A stretch of 43,510 nucleotides of DNA from Bifidobacteriaceae bacterium (GTDB taxonomy: Bacteria > Actinomycetota > Actinomycetes > Actinomycetales > WQXJ01): NCBI GenBank assembly GCA_031267825.1, contig JAIRYJ010000035.1, positions 1 through 43,510 of the forward strand. The letters run 5' to 3'. Made by a program: the position numbers and the translations under genes. Shown here in pieces: positions 32,601-40,739 of this stretch. The notes under the pieces were generated by a model. That model was not told the origin of the DNA. It saw only the letters and a list, made by a program, of their open reading frames with translations, and did not search any database. The stretch's first letter is position 1. Every line of letters begins with the position of its first letter.

Positions 32601-33447
32601 AGGACGGGTTGGGCGTGGCAAAGAACGGGCTTACGCGTATTTCCTTTACCCGCCGGGTAAGACGTTGACTGAGACAGCTCATGACCGGTTGTCGACGATC
32701 GCTTCACAATCTGAGCTTGGCGCCGGAATGCGGGTCGCGTTGAAGGATCTTGAAATCCGTGGCGCCGGTAACTTACTTGGCGGGGAACAATCCGGGCATA
32801 TCGCCGGGGTTGGTTTTGACCTTTATCTGCGCATGATCGGTGAGGCGGTGGCGGAGGCTAAAGGTGAGGCGGCGGCCGCGCCGCCAGAGGTGCTGGTGGA
32901 ACTGCCTGTCAATGCCCATATTCCACGGAGTTATGTCGATGGTGAGCGGCTGCGACTTGAGGTGTACGCCAAACTTGCGGCGGCGGCATCGGACACTGAC
33001 CTGAAACAAGTCGCTGACGAGCTGACTGACCGTTACGGCCCAATCCCAACCGAAGCTGAAGCTTTGTTTGAGGTCGCGAAGCTGCGTTTACAGGCCCGGC
33101 GGGCCGGGATGACACAACTGGTGCTGCAAGGCCGTTACGTCCGGGTGTCCCCTTGGGAACCAGAAGAATGGGAGCGTTTCTGGTTGGAACGTTCGGTTCG
33201 GGGAGTGATCTTCAAACCGGCCACCCGGGCGGTGTTGTTACCTGTGCCGCAGGGCCGTGCTTTGGGTGAATCGGCCATGTCTGGGGTTGACCTGGTTCAG
33301 TGGTTGTCCGGGATGATCGCGGACATCACCCGGCACCGTCCGGGTGACGCTTCTAGCGGCGGCTCAGGTGATGGTACGCCTGGCGGCTCATCTGGTGGCG
33401 CTGGCGGCGGCTCGCCTGGCGGCCCTGGCGTTGGTTTGAGAGGTTGA
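29626..33447 (+). CDS. mfd: Transcription-repair coupling factor Mfd
   Basis: Mfd removes stalled RNA polymerase from DNA and recruits UvrA. The 1273-residue product has the UvrB-like N-terminal region (VDMVTRRGEYAVRGGILDVFP), the RNA polymerase interaction domain (DLVVHEQHGVGRFV), and the RecG-like motor. In the motor, Walker A is GDVGYGKTE near residue 720, the DEEQ box VVIDEEQRFGVEHKE, and motif VI QLHQLRGRVGRG. The TRG and C-terminal TRCF domains follow. The tail ends in about 35 Gly/Ser/Pro residues. A short low-complexity insert (LSPGSRLGAGGTASGNEQLE) lies at about 405-425. ATG 29626 is set by GGGAGGAAAGC. One GGACGATGCC lies at 32556. Confidence 0.97.
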   Translation: MPLTYLPELLAQDPGLAEVLELAADRVQPLDGAGGGSSETSDRVDITAVEAIRPALIAAISKAMAEAYRLRPSGPGLPYPPVVAITASTSAAEELAAAAQAFMPADQIAVLPAWETLPHERLSPRADTLGRRTAVFRRLAHPEVAGPHGPIELLITPLRSILQPAVTGLGEITPVSLKAGDQADLTDVADRLAELAYSRVDMVTRRGEYAVRGGILDVFPAVESHPIRIDFWGDEVEECRYFAVSDQRSSDLAASGLWATACRELLITDTVKARARALIPRLPGVADLLSQVAEGIYAEGMESLTPVLADGLTPVLNLAPRGSLMLFLEPERLHRRADDLIATAGEFLEAAWEAAATGGNSPVSLEAGSFLTMDQLEAEAGQVGCGWWNADSFGLPDSAEPTGLSPGSRLGAGGTASGNEQLETGQGAATWADETVRIKLGARPLENYHGQVAHAIKQLRSWTKAGWCVVLTTEGHGPAKRLAERLSGESVPAKLIPDFDQASYQPGLVLVTTASGRGYTVPDLKLAVISERDLTGRNGATTRDMRRMPSRRKAAVDPLQLQTGDLVVHEQHGVGRFVELVDRTVGAGDSRATREYLVIEYAPSKRGQPADRLYVPTDSLDQVTRYVGGENPSLSRLGGGDWAKAKSRARQAVNRLAEELVRLYAARMATKGFAFSPDTPWQRELEDAFDYVETPDQLTTIDEVKSDMRAPSPMDRLICGDVGYGKTEIAVRAAFKAVQDGKQVAVLAPTTLLVRQHFDTFTDRYAPFGVEVRALSRFQSAKEASQTRADLVAGKVDVVIGTHALITGGTRFKDLGLVVIDEEQRFGVEHKETLKAQAPAVDVLSMSATPIPRTLEMAVSGIREMSTLTTPPEERHPVLTYVGRATPGQVAAAIRRELLREGQVFYVHNRVQSISRAASELAELVPEARIAVAHGKMNEKQLEQVMIDFWERRFDVLVCTTIIETGLDIANANTLIVDDADRFGLAQLHQLRGRVGRGKERAYAYFLYPPGKTLTETAHDRLSTIASQSELGAGMRVALKDLEIRGAGNLLGGEQSGHIAGVGFDLYLRMIGEAVAEAKGEAAAAPPEVLVELPVNAHIPRSYVDGERLRLEVYAKLAAAASDTDLKQVADELTDRYGPIPTEAEALFEVAKLRLQARRAGMTQLVLQGRYVRVSPWEPEEWERFWLERSVRGVIFKPATRAVLLPVPQGRALGESAMSGVDLVQWLSGMIADITRHRPGDASSGGSGDGTPGGSSGGAGGGSPGGPGVGLRG

Positions 33448-33558
33448 AACCGGTGTTGGCTGGCTGGCCGCTTTGCGGGCGGGGCGTGTCTTGCCGCGTA
33501 AGATTGGTCCAGAGCGAACGGCCCGCTGGCGCTGGCCCAACCAACGGAAGGAACCGAT

Positions 33559-34194
33559 GTGGCTGACTCTGCCCGTGACAGTAGTAATCAGATAGGTGTT
33601 AGCGGCCGTCTTCGAAGTCTGGCCGTAGCCTTGAGCCTGAGTCTGATCGCTGGGGCGGGTTTGGCGGCCTGCGATGCCCGGCCCGGTGTGGCGGCCAGCT
33701 TAGGTGATGTGGTTGTGACTGAGGCGGAAGCGGCCACCGTGACAGCCCAGATTAACGCTGTCAGTGAGCTTGGCGGTCAAGGACCCAGCACTGTTGGTGT
33801 GATCGCCTTGACCATAGTGATTGAACGCTACTGCCGTGACCTGGTTAATCAAACCGGTGACCAGTCCCTGATTGATGTGGCGAAAGTTCCGACAGCTGAC
33901 GAGTTTGAAACCTGGATGTCGCAAGGGTTGGCTGCCGAACAAGTTGAAACCATCATGGCGCTGGAGCCTGTTGGCACAACCCGGTCCTTACTGATGAACG
34001 GCTGGCAGACGGCCTATTCGCAAGCCGTTCAGGACGGTCTGATTGGCGCTGAAACAGCCGACGCACTGAACAATATGGTGCTTAATCCGCGTTATGGTGT
34101 GCTTGATAATGAAACTAATGTCATTGAGCAACCGGCTTATCCTTGGGCTGTGTCGGTCAGCCAGCCCACTCCCAGCGCGGAGCCGCAGCGGTGA
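33559..34194 (+). CDS. Lipoprotein with SurA-N-like domain
   Basis: A 211-residue predicted lipoprotein. A signal peptide (RLRSLAVALSLSLIAGAG) ends in the lipobox LAAC, with the lipidated Cys38. The rest is helical (VVVTEAEAATVTAQINAVSE...) and resembles the SurA/PpiC N-terminal chaperone-like domain; no peptidyl-prolyl isomerase domain is present. Such lipoproteins occur between mfd and mazG in many actinomycetes. GTG 33559 follows GGAAGGAA; the ATG at 33557 is out of frame. It overlaps mazG by 4 bp (GTGA). A -10-like TAAGAT lies at 33499-33504. The role in envelope protein folding is inferred. Confidence 0.75.
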   Translation: MADSARDSSNQIGVSGRLRSLAVALSLSLIAGAGLAACDARPGVAASLGDVVVTEAEAATVTAQINAVSELGGQGPSTVGVIALTIVIERYCRDLVNQTGDQSLIDVAKVPTADEFETWMSQGLAAEQVETIMALEPVGTTRSLLMNGWQTAYSQAVQDGLIGAETADALNNMVLNPRYGVLDNETNVIEQPAYPWAVSVSQPTPSAEPQR

Positions 34195-34919
34195 ATCAAG
34201 GCCAGAACCCGTCTGGTAGCGCACCCGCTCTAGATGGCGTGGCCTATTTGATCAGTGTTATGGCGCGTTTGCGGGCGCCGGGCGGTTGTCCTTGGGACGC
34301 CCGCCAAACTCATCAATCCTTGGTTCAGTATTTGCTTGAGGAGGCTTATGAAGCGGCTGAGGCGATTGACCAGGGCAACCGGGATGATATGCGTGAAGAG
34401 CTCGGCGATGTGCTGTTGCAGGTTGTTTTTCATTCTTTGATCGCCGCTGAAGCGACTGAGGACCAGTTTGATATTGATGATCTGGCCCGCTTGGCGGGCG
34501 ATAAACTGGTTCGCCGCCATCCTCATGTTTTTAGTGATGATCAGGCGGAAGACTTGTCGGCTGAGGAGTCCCATAAACGCTGGGACCGGATCAAAACCGA
34601 AGAAAAGTCGCGCCGCTCGGTGCTGGATGGTATACCAGTTGGTCAGCCAGCCTTGGCGCGGGCCCAAAAAGTTTTTGGCCGGGCCCGGCGGGCTGGCCTT
34701 GATCTGAGTCAGATTGACAGCCTGGACATCATGTCTGGCGCGGACGCCGAAGGCGAACTGGCCGGTGGCGATAGCCTTGGGCGGCGTTTGGCCGCCTTGG
34801 CGGCTGAAGCCGATGCCGCCGGACTGGATGCGGAACAAGCTCTGCGGGCTGCCACTCGGCGCCTTGAGGAGCGGATAAGAATGATTGAATCAGAGCAATC
34901 AGGGAGGAAGGAAACCTAA
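34191..34919 (+). CDS. mazG: MazG family nucleoside triphosphate pyrophosphohydrolase
   Basis: MazG hydrolyses abnormal NTPs/dNTPs to monophosphates. The 242-residue product shows the first MazG helix pair with metal ligands E-E-x-x-E ([12 protein letters not shown], about residues 45-56) and E-x-x-D ([15 protein letters not shown], 65-79), preceded by [13 protein letters not shown] second, degenerate MazG region follows (about 140-235). GTG 34191 overlaps the stop of the lipoprotein gene, and its own TAA overlaps the pntA ATG (TAATG), so the genes are coupled. Confidence 0.94.
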   Translation: MNQGQNPSGSAPALDGVAYLISVMARLRAPGGCPWDARQTHQSLVQYLLEEAYEAAEAIDQGNRDDMREELGDVLLQVVFHSLIAAEATEDQFDIDDLARLAGDKLVRRHPHVFSDDQAEDLSAEESHKRWDRIKTEEKSRRSVLDGIPVGQPALARAQKVFGRARRAGLDLSQIDSLDIMSGADAEGELAGGDSLGRRLAALAAEADAAGLDAEQALRAATRRLEERIRMIESEQSGRKET

Positions 34920-36463
34920 TGCTGATCGGTGTCCCCAAAGAATCTTCGACCGGTGAGAGGCGGGTCGCGGCCAGCCCGAAATCTGTCGCCCAACTGGTCA
35001 AACTGGGCTACGGTGTTGTGGTCCAGAAAGGGGCGGGCCAAGCGGCGTCCTTCCCTGATGAGTTGTACATTGAGGCCGGGGCGGAAATAGCCGGACGTAA
35101 GACGGCTTGGGCGGCTGACATTGTGACCAAGATTGAGCCGCCAACGGATTCAGAGATTGATTTGCTGAAGCCGGGTGCGGTCTTGATTGGTTTGATCGCC
35201 GCGCCGCGTAGCCCTAAGTTGCTGAAGAAGCTGGCGGACGCGAAGGTCACGGTCTTGGCGATGGATTCGGTGCCTCGGATTTCACGGGCCCAAGCTTTGG
35301 ATGTGATCTCATCTATGGCGAACATCGCCGGGTATCGAGCGGTTATCGAGGCGGCTGGGGCTTTCGGTTCGTTCTTCACCGGGCAGGTGACGGCGGCTGG
35401 GAAGGTTCCACCAGCTAAGGTGTTCGTTTCTGGGGCTGGTGTGGCCGGGTTAGCGGCGATCGGCGCGGCCCGCGCTTTGGGTGCGATTGTCCGGGCGACT
35501 GATATCAGGGCGGCTGTGGCTGAACAGGTCGAATCAATGGGTGCCGATTTTGTGGCGGTTGAGGCTGAGTCACAGGAATCATCTGATGGTTACGCCAAGG
35601 AAGCTTCAGATGATTACGCCGCTGCGGCTGAGCGGATGTACGCACAGCAAGTCCAAGACGTTGACATTGTTATCACGACCGCTTTGATCCCAGGCAAACC
35701 AGCGCCACGCCTGATCACTGAGGAAATGGTCGCCACGATGCGTCCTGGTTCGGTCATAGTTGACATGGCGGCGGTTAATGGCGGCAATGTGGCGGGGTCG
35801 AAACCAGATCAGGTGGTGACGACTGATAATGGTGTCAAGATAATCGGCTATACCGATCTGGCTGGCCGTTTACCAACCCAGGCGTCCAACTTGTTCGCCC
35901 AGAACATTGTCAATTTGTTCAAGTTGATTACGCCAGGTAAGGACGGGCAGGTCGTCTTAGATATGGACGATGCCGTCGTCCGGGGTATGGCGGTCGTGAC
36001 AGATGGGGAGGTCACATGGCCGCCACCACCGGTCGCGGTGTCAGTGGCGCAAGTCGCTCCGCCGCCACCTCCGCCACCGCCAGAACCGAAGAAGAAACGC
36101 GACCCGAGGGTGACGTACACCCTGTTAGGGGTGTGCGCGGCGGCGCTGCTGGCGTTGTTCTGGGTTTCACCGGAAAGCCTGCTGGGGCATTTCATGGTGT
36201 TCATGCTGGCGGTGGTGATCGGCTATTACGTGATTGGTAATGTGTCGCACTCTTTGCACACGCCGCTGATGAGTGTGACGAACGCAATTTCCGGGATCAT
36301 TGTGGTTGGTTCGCTAGTTGGGTTGTCTCAGTCGCAACATGATGGCAGCACTAATTTGGCGATCCTGGTGTTGTCAGTTCTAGGAATCTTGCTCGCTTCG
36401 ATCAACGTGTTCGGTGGGTTCACTGTGACCCAGCGCATGCTGAAAATGTTCAAGAAAGGCTGA
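34919..36463 (+). CDS. pntA: NAD(P) transhydrogenase subunit alpha
   Basis: PntA with PntB moves hydride from NADH to NADP+ driven by the proton gradient. The 514-residue subunit is of the fused enterobacterial type. NAD(H)-binding domain I (residues 1-385) has the GAGVAGLAA dinucleotide loop and the [22 protein letters not shown] loop. A run of eight prolines and a basic patch follow, and then four membrane helices of domain II. In many actinomycetes the subunit is split in two; here it is not. It is coupled to mazG by TAATG, and eno, which often follows mazG, is absent. One GGACGATGCC is at 35965. Confidence 0.96.
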   Translation: MLIGVPKESSTGERRVAASPKSVAQLVKLGYGVVVQKGAGQAASFPDELYIEAGAEIAGRKTAWAADIVTKIEPPTDSEIDLLKPGAVLIGLIAAPRSPKLLKKLADAKVTVLAMDSVPRISRAQALDVISSMANIAGYRAVIEAAGAFGSFFTGQVTAAGKVPPAKVFVSGAGVAGLAAIGAARALGAIVRATDIRAAVAEQVESMGADFVAVEAESQESSDGYAKEASDDYAAAAERMYAQQVQDVDIVITTALIPGKPAPRLITEEMVATMRPGSVIVDMAAVNGGNVAGSKPDQVVTTDNGVKIIGYTDLAGRLPTQASNLFAQNIVNLFKLITPGKDGQVVLDMDDAVVRGMAVVTDGEVTWPPPPVAVSVAQVAPPPPPPPPEPKKKRDPRVTYTLLGVCAAALLALFWVSPESLLGHFMVFMLAVVIGYYVIGNVSHSLHTPLMSVTNAISGIIVVGSLVGLSQSQHDGSTNLAILVLSVLGILLASINVFGGFTVTQRMLKMFKKG

Positions 36464-36469
36464 CCGGTC

Positions 36470-37930
36470 ATGTCGATTTCATTGCAGCAGGGCGCGTTCA
36501 TTATCGCGGGGTTGTTGTTCATTCTGGCTTTAGCTGGGTTGTCCAAACATGAAACATCGAAACGCGGCAACATTCTCGGTTCGATTGGTATGGCGGTAGC
36601 TCTGATCATCACGGTCTTAGCGACTCTGCTTGGTGTCAAGTCTGGTGGGATGGCCGTGACGGAGGCCTTACCGATCTGGGGTGTGGCGGCCATTTTGGTG
36701 CCGATGGCGCTGGGTGCGATCATCGGCGTGTTCCGGGCGTTGCGGGTTGAGATGACTGGCATGCCGGAACTGATCGCGTTGTTCCATTCGTTTGTTGGTT
36801 TGGCCGCTGTGTTGGTGGGCTGGGTGTCATATCTTGAGGGCCCACCGGCAACGAACGCTGGCTTGCATTATGGCGAACTGTTTGTTGGTGTTTTCATTGG
36901 TGCTGTCACGTTCACTGGTTCGATCATCGCTTACCTGAAACTGTCAGCCAAGATGAAGTCAGCTCCGTTGGCGTTACCGCACCACAATTTGCTGAATCTG
37001 GCGGCGATTATCGCCTTTGTTGGTTTGACGGTGTGGTTCGTCATTCTGCCCGCGTCTCACCATGTCACTGCCGCCGGGGAGGCCGGCGGCGGTTCAACTG
37101 GCATTGTGTTGTTGGCGGTGATGACTGGGATAGCTTTGCTGCTTGGCCTGCATCTGGTTGCGGCTATTGGTGGTGGCGACATGCCGGTGGTTGTGTCGAT
37201 GCTGAACTCTTATTCGGGTTGGGCGGCGGCCGCGGCCGGCTTCACTTTAGGTAATGACTTGCTGATCATTACTGGTGCTCTGGTTGGTTCTTCTGGTGCT
37301 TATCTGAGTTACATCATGTGTAAAGCCATGAACCGTTCGTTCATTTCGGTGATTATGGGTGGCTTTGGTTCTGATGGTGCTGTGGTTGGTGAAGCCAAGG
37401 ATTATGGCGAGCATCGTGAAACAACTGCCCCTGAGGTGGCTGATCTGTTGAAGAACGCTTCGAGTGTGATTATCGCGCCTGGTTATGGCATGGCCGTGGC
37501 TCAGGCTCAGGGTGCGGTGGCGGATTTGACCAGTAAGCTGCGGACCCGCGGCATTGATGTGCGTTTCGCTATTCACCCGGTGGCTGGTCGCCTGCCAGGC
37601 CACATGAATGTGTTGCTGGCTGAAGCTAAGGTGCCGTATGACATCGTCTTTGAGATGGATGAGATCAATGAGGACTTCTCGGCGACGGATGTTGTCCTGG
37701 TGATTGGCGCTAATGACACAGTCAACCCGGCCGCTTTGGATGATCCTTCTTCGCCGATCGCCGGTATGCCAGTGCTTCACGTTTGGGAAGCGGGCCAGGT
37801 GATCATCTTCAAGCGTTCAATGGCGACTGGTTACGCCGGCGTGCAGAACCCACTGTTCTTCAACGAGAATTCGGCCATGCTGTTCGGTGACGCCAAGGTC
37901 CGGGTTGAGGACATCATCCACAACCTTTAG
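36470..37930 (+). CDS. pntB: NAD(P) transhydrogenase subunit beta
   Basis: A 486-residue beta subunit with nine or so membrane helices (domain II), followed by the cytoplasmic NADP(H)-binding domain III (from about residue 315). Domain III shows [14 protein letters not shown], the NADP loop [16 protein letters not shown], and the [16 protein letters not shown] lid with lysine and arginine contacts. It starts 6 bp after pntA. It ends the long + strand operon; two hairpins follow within 70 bp. Confidence 0.97.
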   Translation: MSISLQQGAFIIAGLLFILALAGLSKHETSKRGNILGSIGMAVALIITVLATLLGVKSGGMAVTEALPIWGVAAILVPMALGAIIGVFRALRVEMTGMPELIALFHSFVGLAAVLVGWVSYLEGPPATNAGLHYGELFVGVFIGAVTFTGSIIAYLKLSAKMKSAPLALPHHNLLNLAAIIAFVGLTVWFVILPASHHVTAAGEAGGGSTGIVLLAVMTGIALLLGLHLVAAIGGGDMPVVVSMLNSYSGWAAAAAGFTLGNDLLIITGALVGSSGAYLSYIMCKAMNRSFISVIMGGFGSDGAVVGEAKDYGEHRETTAPEVADLLKNASSVIIAPGYGMAVAQAQGAVADLTSKLRTRGIDVRFAIHPVAGRLPGHMNVLLAEAKVPYDIVFEMDEINEDFSATDVVLVIGANDTVNPAALDDPSSPIAGMPVLHVWEAGQVIIFKRSMATGYAGVQNPLFFNENSAMLFGDAKVRVEDIIHNL

Positions 37931-37946
37931 GAAGCACCCGGGTCCT

Positions 37947-38000
37947 CCGGCCTCTGGCCGGAACCGGTCGCCTGACCGTCCGGTCCCTGCCTTCGCAGGG
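37947..38000 (+). terminator. Two hairpins after pntB
   Basis: CCGGCC-TCT-GGCCGG (37947-37961) and CCCTGC-CTTC-GCAGGG (37985-38000). Both are strong, short-looped stems, without long T-runs. Likely 3' end of the pnt transcript. Confidence 0.5.
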
Positions 38001-38001
38001 T

Positions 38002-38047
38002 TACCCCTATCACTCGTGCCAGGGGTACGCCGGGCCTTAGGTATGAT
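38002..38047 (+). promoter_or_regulatory. Inverted repeat and -10 upstream of the secreted-protein gene
   Basis: TACCCCT (38002-38008) and AGGGGTA (38021-38027) form a perfect 7-bp inverted pair with a 12-bp spacer, an operator-like layout. TATGAT (38042-38047) is a good -10, 28 nt before the ATG at 38076. The inverted pair covers the expected -35 position. Confidence 0.45.
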
Positions 38048-38075
38048 CCGAGGCCTTCGAAAGGTAGGTACGGAC

Positions 38076-38752
38076 ATGAGATTCTCTCCGAAACGGACCG
38101 CCCTGTTATAACTGTCACGGCGGTCGTCGCGCTGCTCGCGGCCCAGGCGGTGTTTGCCCCTGAACCGTCCTTAGGGACACCGGCGCTGGCGCCTCAGTCC
38201 GCTAAGTCCGCCGTACCATCTCAGCAAAATAAGCGAGTAGCGGATTCTTGCCTCGAATATGACGGGTCTGGCAACCAGTTGGCCTACAACGATTTCTCTG
38301 ACCGGGCCGTCCAAATGGGAGATGACATTTCCTTGGTAGTGGATCAGCGGTCCGCCTCTGTGGCTGGTGCGGCCTACTGTTCAGACCGGCAGGGGCTGGT
38401 TGTTTTCCTTAAGCCAGGGTCGGTGGAGGCCGAACAGGCGCTGAGCCAGGCGGGCGCTAAGTATCCGGAGTTGACGCTCGAATTCCAGCATGTTCCGCGA
38501 TCAGTCGATGAGATGCGAGCACTGGTGGATGAGGTTCTCGCGGTTGGTTTGGACAACCTTGGTCTGGTGGGGATAGGGCCTGACGTCTACACCGGCGGGT
38601 TGCAGATCTACCTGCCGGGTTATGGAGAGAACGCCAATCAGGCGCACGAGAAGCTGATTAGTGATGCGGAGGCCGCTGTCTGGGCCGTCATAGGTGCCGA
38701 TGTGCCATTGGTGACCACCGTTGAAACGACTGAACCGGTGGACGCCTTATAG
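38076..38752 (+). pseudogene. Secreted protein gene with a frameshift in the signal peptide
   Basis: ATG 38076 (AAGG upstream, after a -10) reads MRFSPKRTALL and hits TAA at 38109. In another frame, ITVTAVVALLAAQAVFAPEPS follows at once and stays open to TAG 38752. Joined, they make a normal signal peptide plus a 200-residue secreted domain. One base appears missing near 38106-38108 (or a sequencing error). The domain (SDRQGLVVFLKPGSVEAEQA, then EFQHVPRSVDEMRALVDEVL, then GIGPDVYTGGLQIYLPGY) resembles prodomains of secreted chymotrypsin-like proteases, but no protease domain follows. GTG 38150 could start a version without signal. Confidence 0.65.
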
Positions 38753-38811
38753 CGGGTATGCCGATGACGCGCGGATTGGTAGTCTGCGCAGTTTTGGGCA
38801 GCTCGTAGTGA

Positions 38812-39028
38812 GGGTCTATGTCAATAACGGTGGGTTGGGTTTGCGTTGTTAGTTGTCCTCCGCCGGGTCGAGTCGGCCCGGGAAGGTGATCGTGAAGGCG
38901 TTCAACGCGGGCTTCTACCGGTTGGCGCAACGTCTGCGGCCTTTGCCTGTGGGATCCAGCGAGCGGGTCACCAGGTAGAGGCACTTCAACGCGGCGGTGC
39001 CGTCCGGGAAGTGGCCGCGCGCACGAAC
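38812..39028 (-). mobile_element. IS256-family transposase 3' end, reverse copy
   Basis: On the - strand the sequence reads VRARGHFPDGTAALKCLYLV, then TRSLDPTGKGRRRCANR, a TAG in place of a Trp codon, then KPALNAFTITFPGRLDPAED and N-stop. This is the conserved C-terminus of IS256 (mutator) transposases. The outer end GGGTCTATGTCAATAACGG (38812-38830) is the terminal inverted repeat. It is an inverted, diverged copy of the segment ending at 40622. The 5' part is missing and the junction with the IS30 remnant lies about 39022-39028. Confidence 0.8.
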
Positions 39029-39219
39029 ATTTCAACGGCCGGATCAGACGCTACCTGCCGAAAGGCACCAGCTTCGAAGACCTGACCGGAGACGAGTTGG
39101 CCGCCATCGTTGAAGAGATCAACAAACAACCCCGCAAGGGCCTCGCCTGTGCCACACCAGCCGAAGCCTTCAACCCGCAACTAGCACTACTCCAAACCTT
39201 GAGTTTCCGCTCTGGGTGA
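39022..39219 (+). mobile_element. IS30-family transposase C-terminal fragment
   Basis: The frame 39022-39219 encodes HEHFNGRIRRYLPKGTSFED, then LTGDELAAIVEEINKQPRKG, then LACATPAEAF. This matches the end of IS30 transposases, N-E-x-x-N-G-x-I-R-x-Y-x-P-K-G and N-x-x-P-R-K-x-L-x-x-x-T-P-A-E. The N-terminal two thirds with the catalytic D-D are gone. The last few residues may run beyond the true stop into the IS3 border. Confidence 0.8.
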
Positions 39220-39331
39220 CGTTGGTTTCCTGTTCTGTCCTTGGGGAACGATATGCGACGGGGTTTGCTGAGGGTTTGGTTGATTTCAGGGATGGTCGGC
39301 CTTGGGTCGGCCGGGAGGAGGATCAAGTTTC

Positions 39332-39610
39332 ATGTCAACCCAGTATTCACAGGAGTTTAAGAGGGACGCTGTGGCTTTGGTTGAGTCCGGTTCGACCCAG
39401 GAACAGGTCTGCTGTGACCTGGGCGTGTCGAAGTTGGTGTTGTCGAAATGGGTCAACCACCCGCGTTTGAGGGTCAGGGGCATCGAACTGGGCGACGACC
39501 CGGACGAGCGGGCCGACCAAACCACGCTGCTGCGCCGGATCGAGGTGTTGGAGATCGAAAACGAGATCCTCAGGAAGGCCTCGGCGTATTTGTCGCAAGC
39601 TAACCTGTAG
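39332..39610 (+). CDS. IS3-family transposase OrfA
   Basis: A 92-residue helix-turn-helix protein, OrfA of an IS3 element. It begins with YSQEFKRDAVALVESGSTQE (HTH_Tnp_1), has the DNA-binding VCCDLGVSKLVLSKWVN, and ends in the leucine-zipper helix TTLLRRIEVLEIENEILRKA. GGGAGGAGG precedes the ATG. OrfA is intact, but the downstream orfB is broken, so the element cannot move by itself. Confidence 0.88.
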   Translation: MSTQYSQEFKRDAVALVESGSTQEQVCCDLGVSKLVLSKWVNHPRLRVRGIELGDDPDERADQTTLLRRIEVLEIENEILRKASAYLSQANL

Positions 39611-39618
39611 CGCCCAAA

Positions 39619-40299
39619 ATGATCTTCCCGGTGGTCCGTGAACTAGCCTTCTCTATGCCTTGCAGGCGCGTGGTGCAGGTGGCCGCCAGGGTGTTGGGCT
39701 TCCGCCCGCCAGGCCTACTACAAGTGGTTCAGGCGCCCCCTCAGCGCCCGCCAAGCCGAAGAAAACCGGCTTGTGGCGGCCATCAGGCAAGTCCACGAAG
39801 ACGACCCGGAGTTCGGCTACCGGCTGATCGCGGATGAACTGAACGACCAGGGGTTTAACGTTTCGGAACGGCGGGTGCGGCGGTTGTGCCACAAACACTA
39901 AGTGTTCTCCACGATCACCCGTAAAGGCCGGGCCAAGACCAAACCGGCTGATCAACCCGCGGACGATGACCTGGTTGGCTGGGACTTGACGGCCAGCGCG
40001 CCGAACCAGGTTTGGTTGACCGATATCACCGAGCATAAGACGGCCGAGGGCGAGCTGTATCTGTGTGCGGTCAAAGACTTGTTCGCGAACCAGATCGTCG
40101 GCTGGTCGATCGATTCGCGGATGAAAGCGTCGTTGGTGGTGGCGGCGTTGACGGATGCTTGGCTTAGACGCGGCCGACCCGAAGGTGTCGTAGTTCATTT
40201 CGACCGCGGGTCGCGATTTGGGTCGAGGGAATACATCCGGGCTTGTCAACAGTTCCAGGTGCGTTGTTCGATGGGTCAGGCTTACACCTGCGCGGACAA
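39619..40299 (+). pseudogene. IS3-family transposase OrfB, frameshifted, interrupted and truncated
   Basis: Starts MIFPVVRELA, shifts frame near 39705 (RVLGF then RQAYYKWFRRPLSARQAEEN), continues FGYRLIADELNDQGFNVSE, meets TAA at 39899-39901 where a Lys codon is expected (LCHKH-stop-VFSTITRKG), and goes on through the DDE core. There WLTDIT gives the first Asp and VVHFDRGSRF the second. At CADNA (about 40299) the sequence switches to IS256 code, so the catalytic Glu and the C-terminus are lost. The in-frame segment 39902-40396 is a chimeric 164-codon frame. Confidence 0.82.
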
Positions 40300-40622
40300 C
40301 GCCTGGGAGGAGTTCACGCCGTTCCTGGCCTGGGATGTGGAGATCCGCAAGATCATCTACACGACCAACGCTATCGAGTCGTTGAACGCCCGCTAACGGC
40401 GGGCCGTCAGGGCAAGGGGCCACTTCCCGAACGATACCGCCGCGTTGAAATGCCTTTACCTGGTGACCCGCTCCTTGGACCTCACAGGCAAAGGCCGCAA
40501 GCGTTGGGCCAACCGGTGGAAGCCCGCGTTGAACGCCTTCGTAATCAGCTTCCCGGGCCGACTCGACCCGGCGGAGGACAACTAACAACGCAAACTCCAC
40601 CCACCGTTATTGACACAGACCC
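40300..40622 (+). mobile_element. IS256-family transposase 3' end, forward copy
   Basis: From WEEFTPFLAWDVEIRKIIYT and TNAIESLNAR the sequence is an IS256 transposase. A TAA at 40394-40396 interrupts it, then RRAVRARGHFPNDTAALK and LNAFVISFPGRLDPAEDN follow to a TAA near 40585. The element ends with CCGTTATTGACACAGACCC (40604-40622), the partner of the inverted repeat at 38812. The two IS256 ends face each other around 1.8 kb that holds the IS30 and IS3 remnants; no flanking target duplication is visible. Confidence 0.82.
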
Positions 40623-40739
40623 CCATGATCGGGTGTCGGCAAGCCGTTTCAGGCCAGGTTGGTGGGCTTGTTGAGCGGTTCTACCGCACTAAACAATCTT
40701 TGCTGTTGCCATACCGGCGCATGAGTGGGACGATCAACC

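Noticed and set aside
39653-40600. Long - strand frame of 315 codons opposite the IS3/IS256 remnants
   Set aside because: It is the mirror of transposase code on the + strand, shows no domain of its own, and crosses two unrelated elements.
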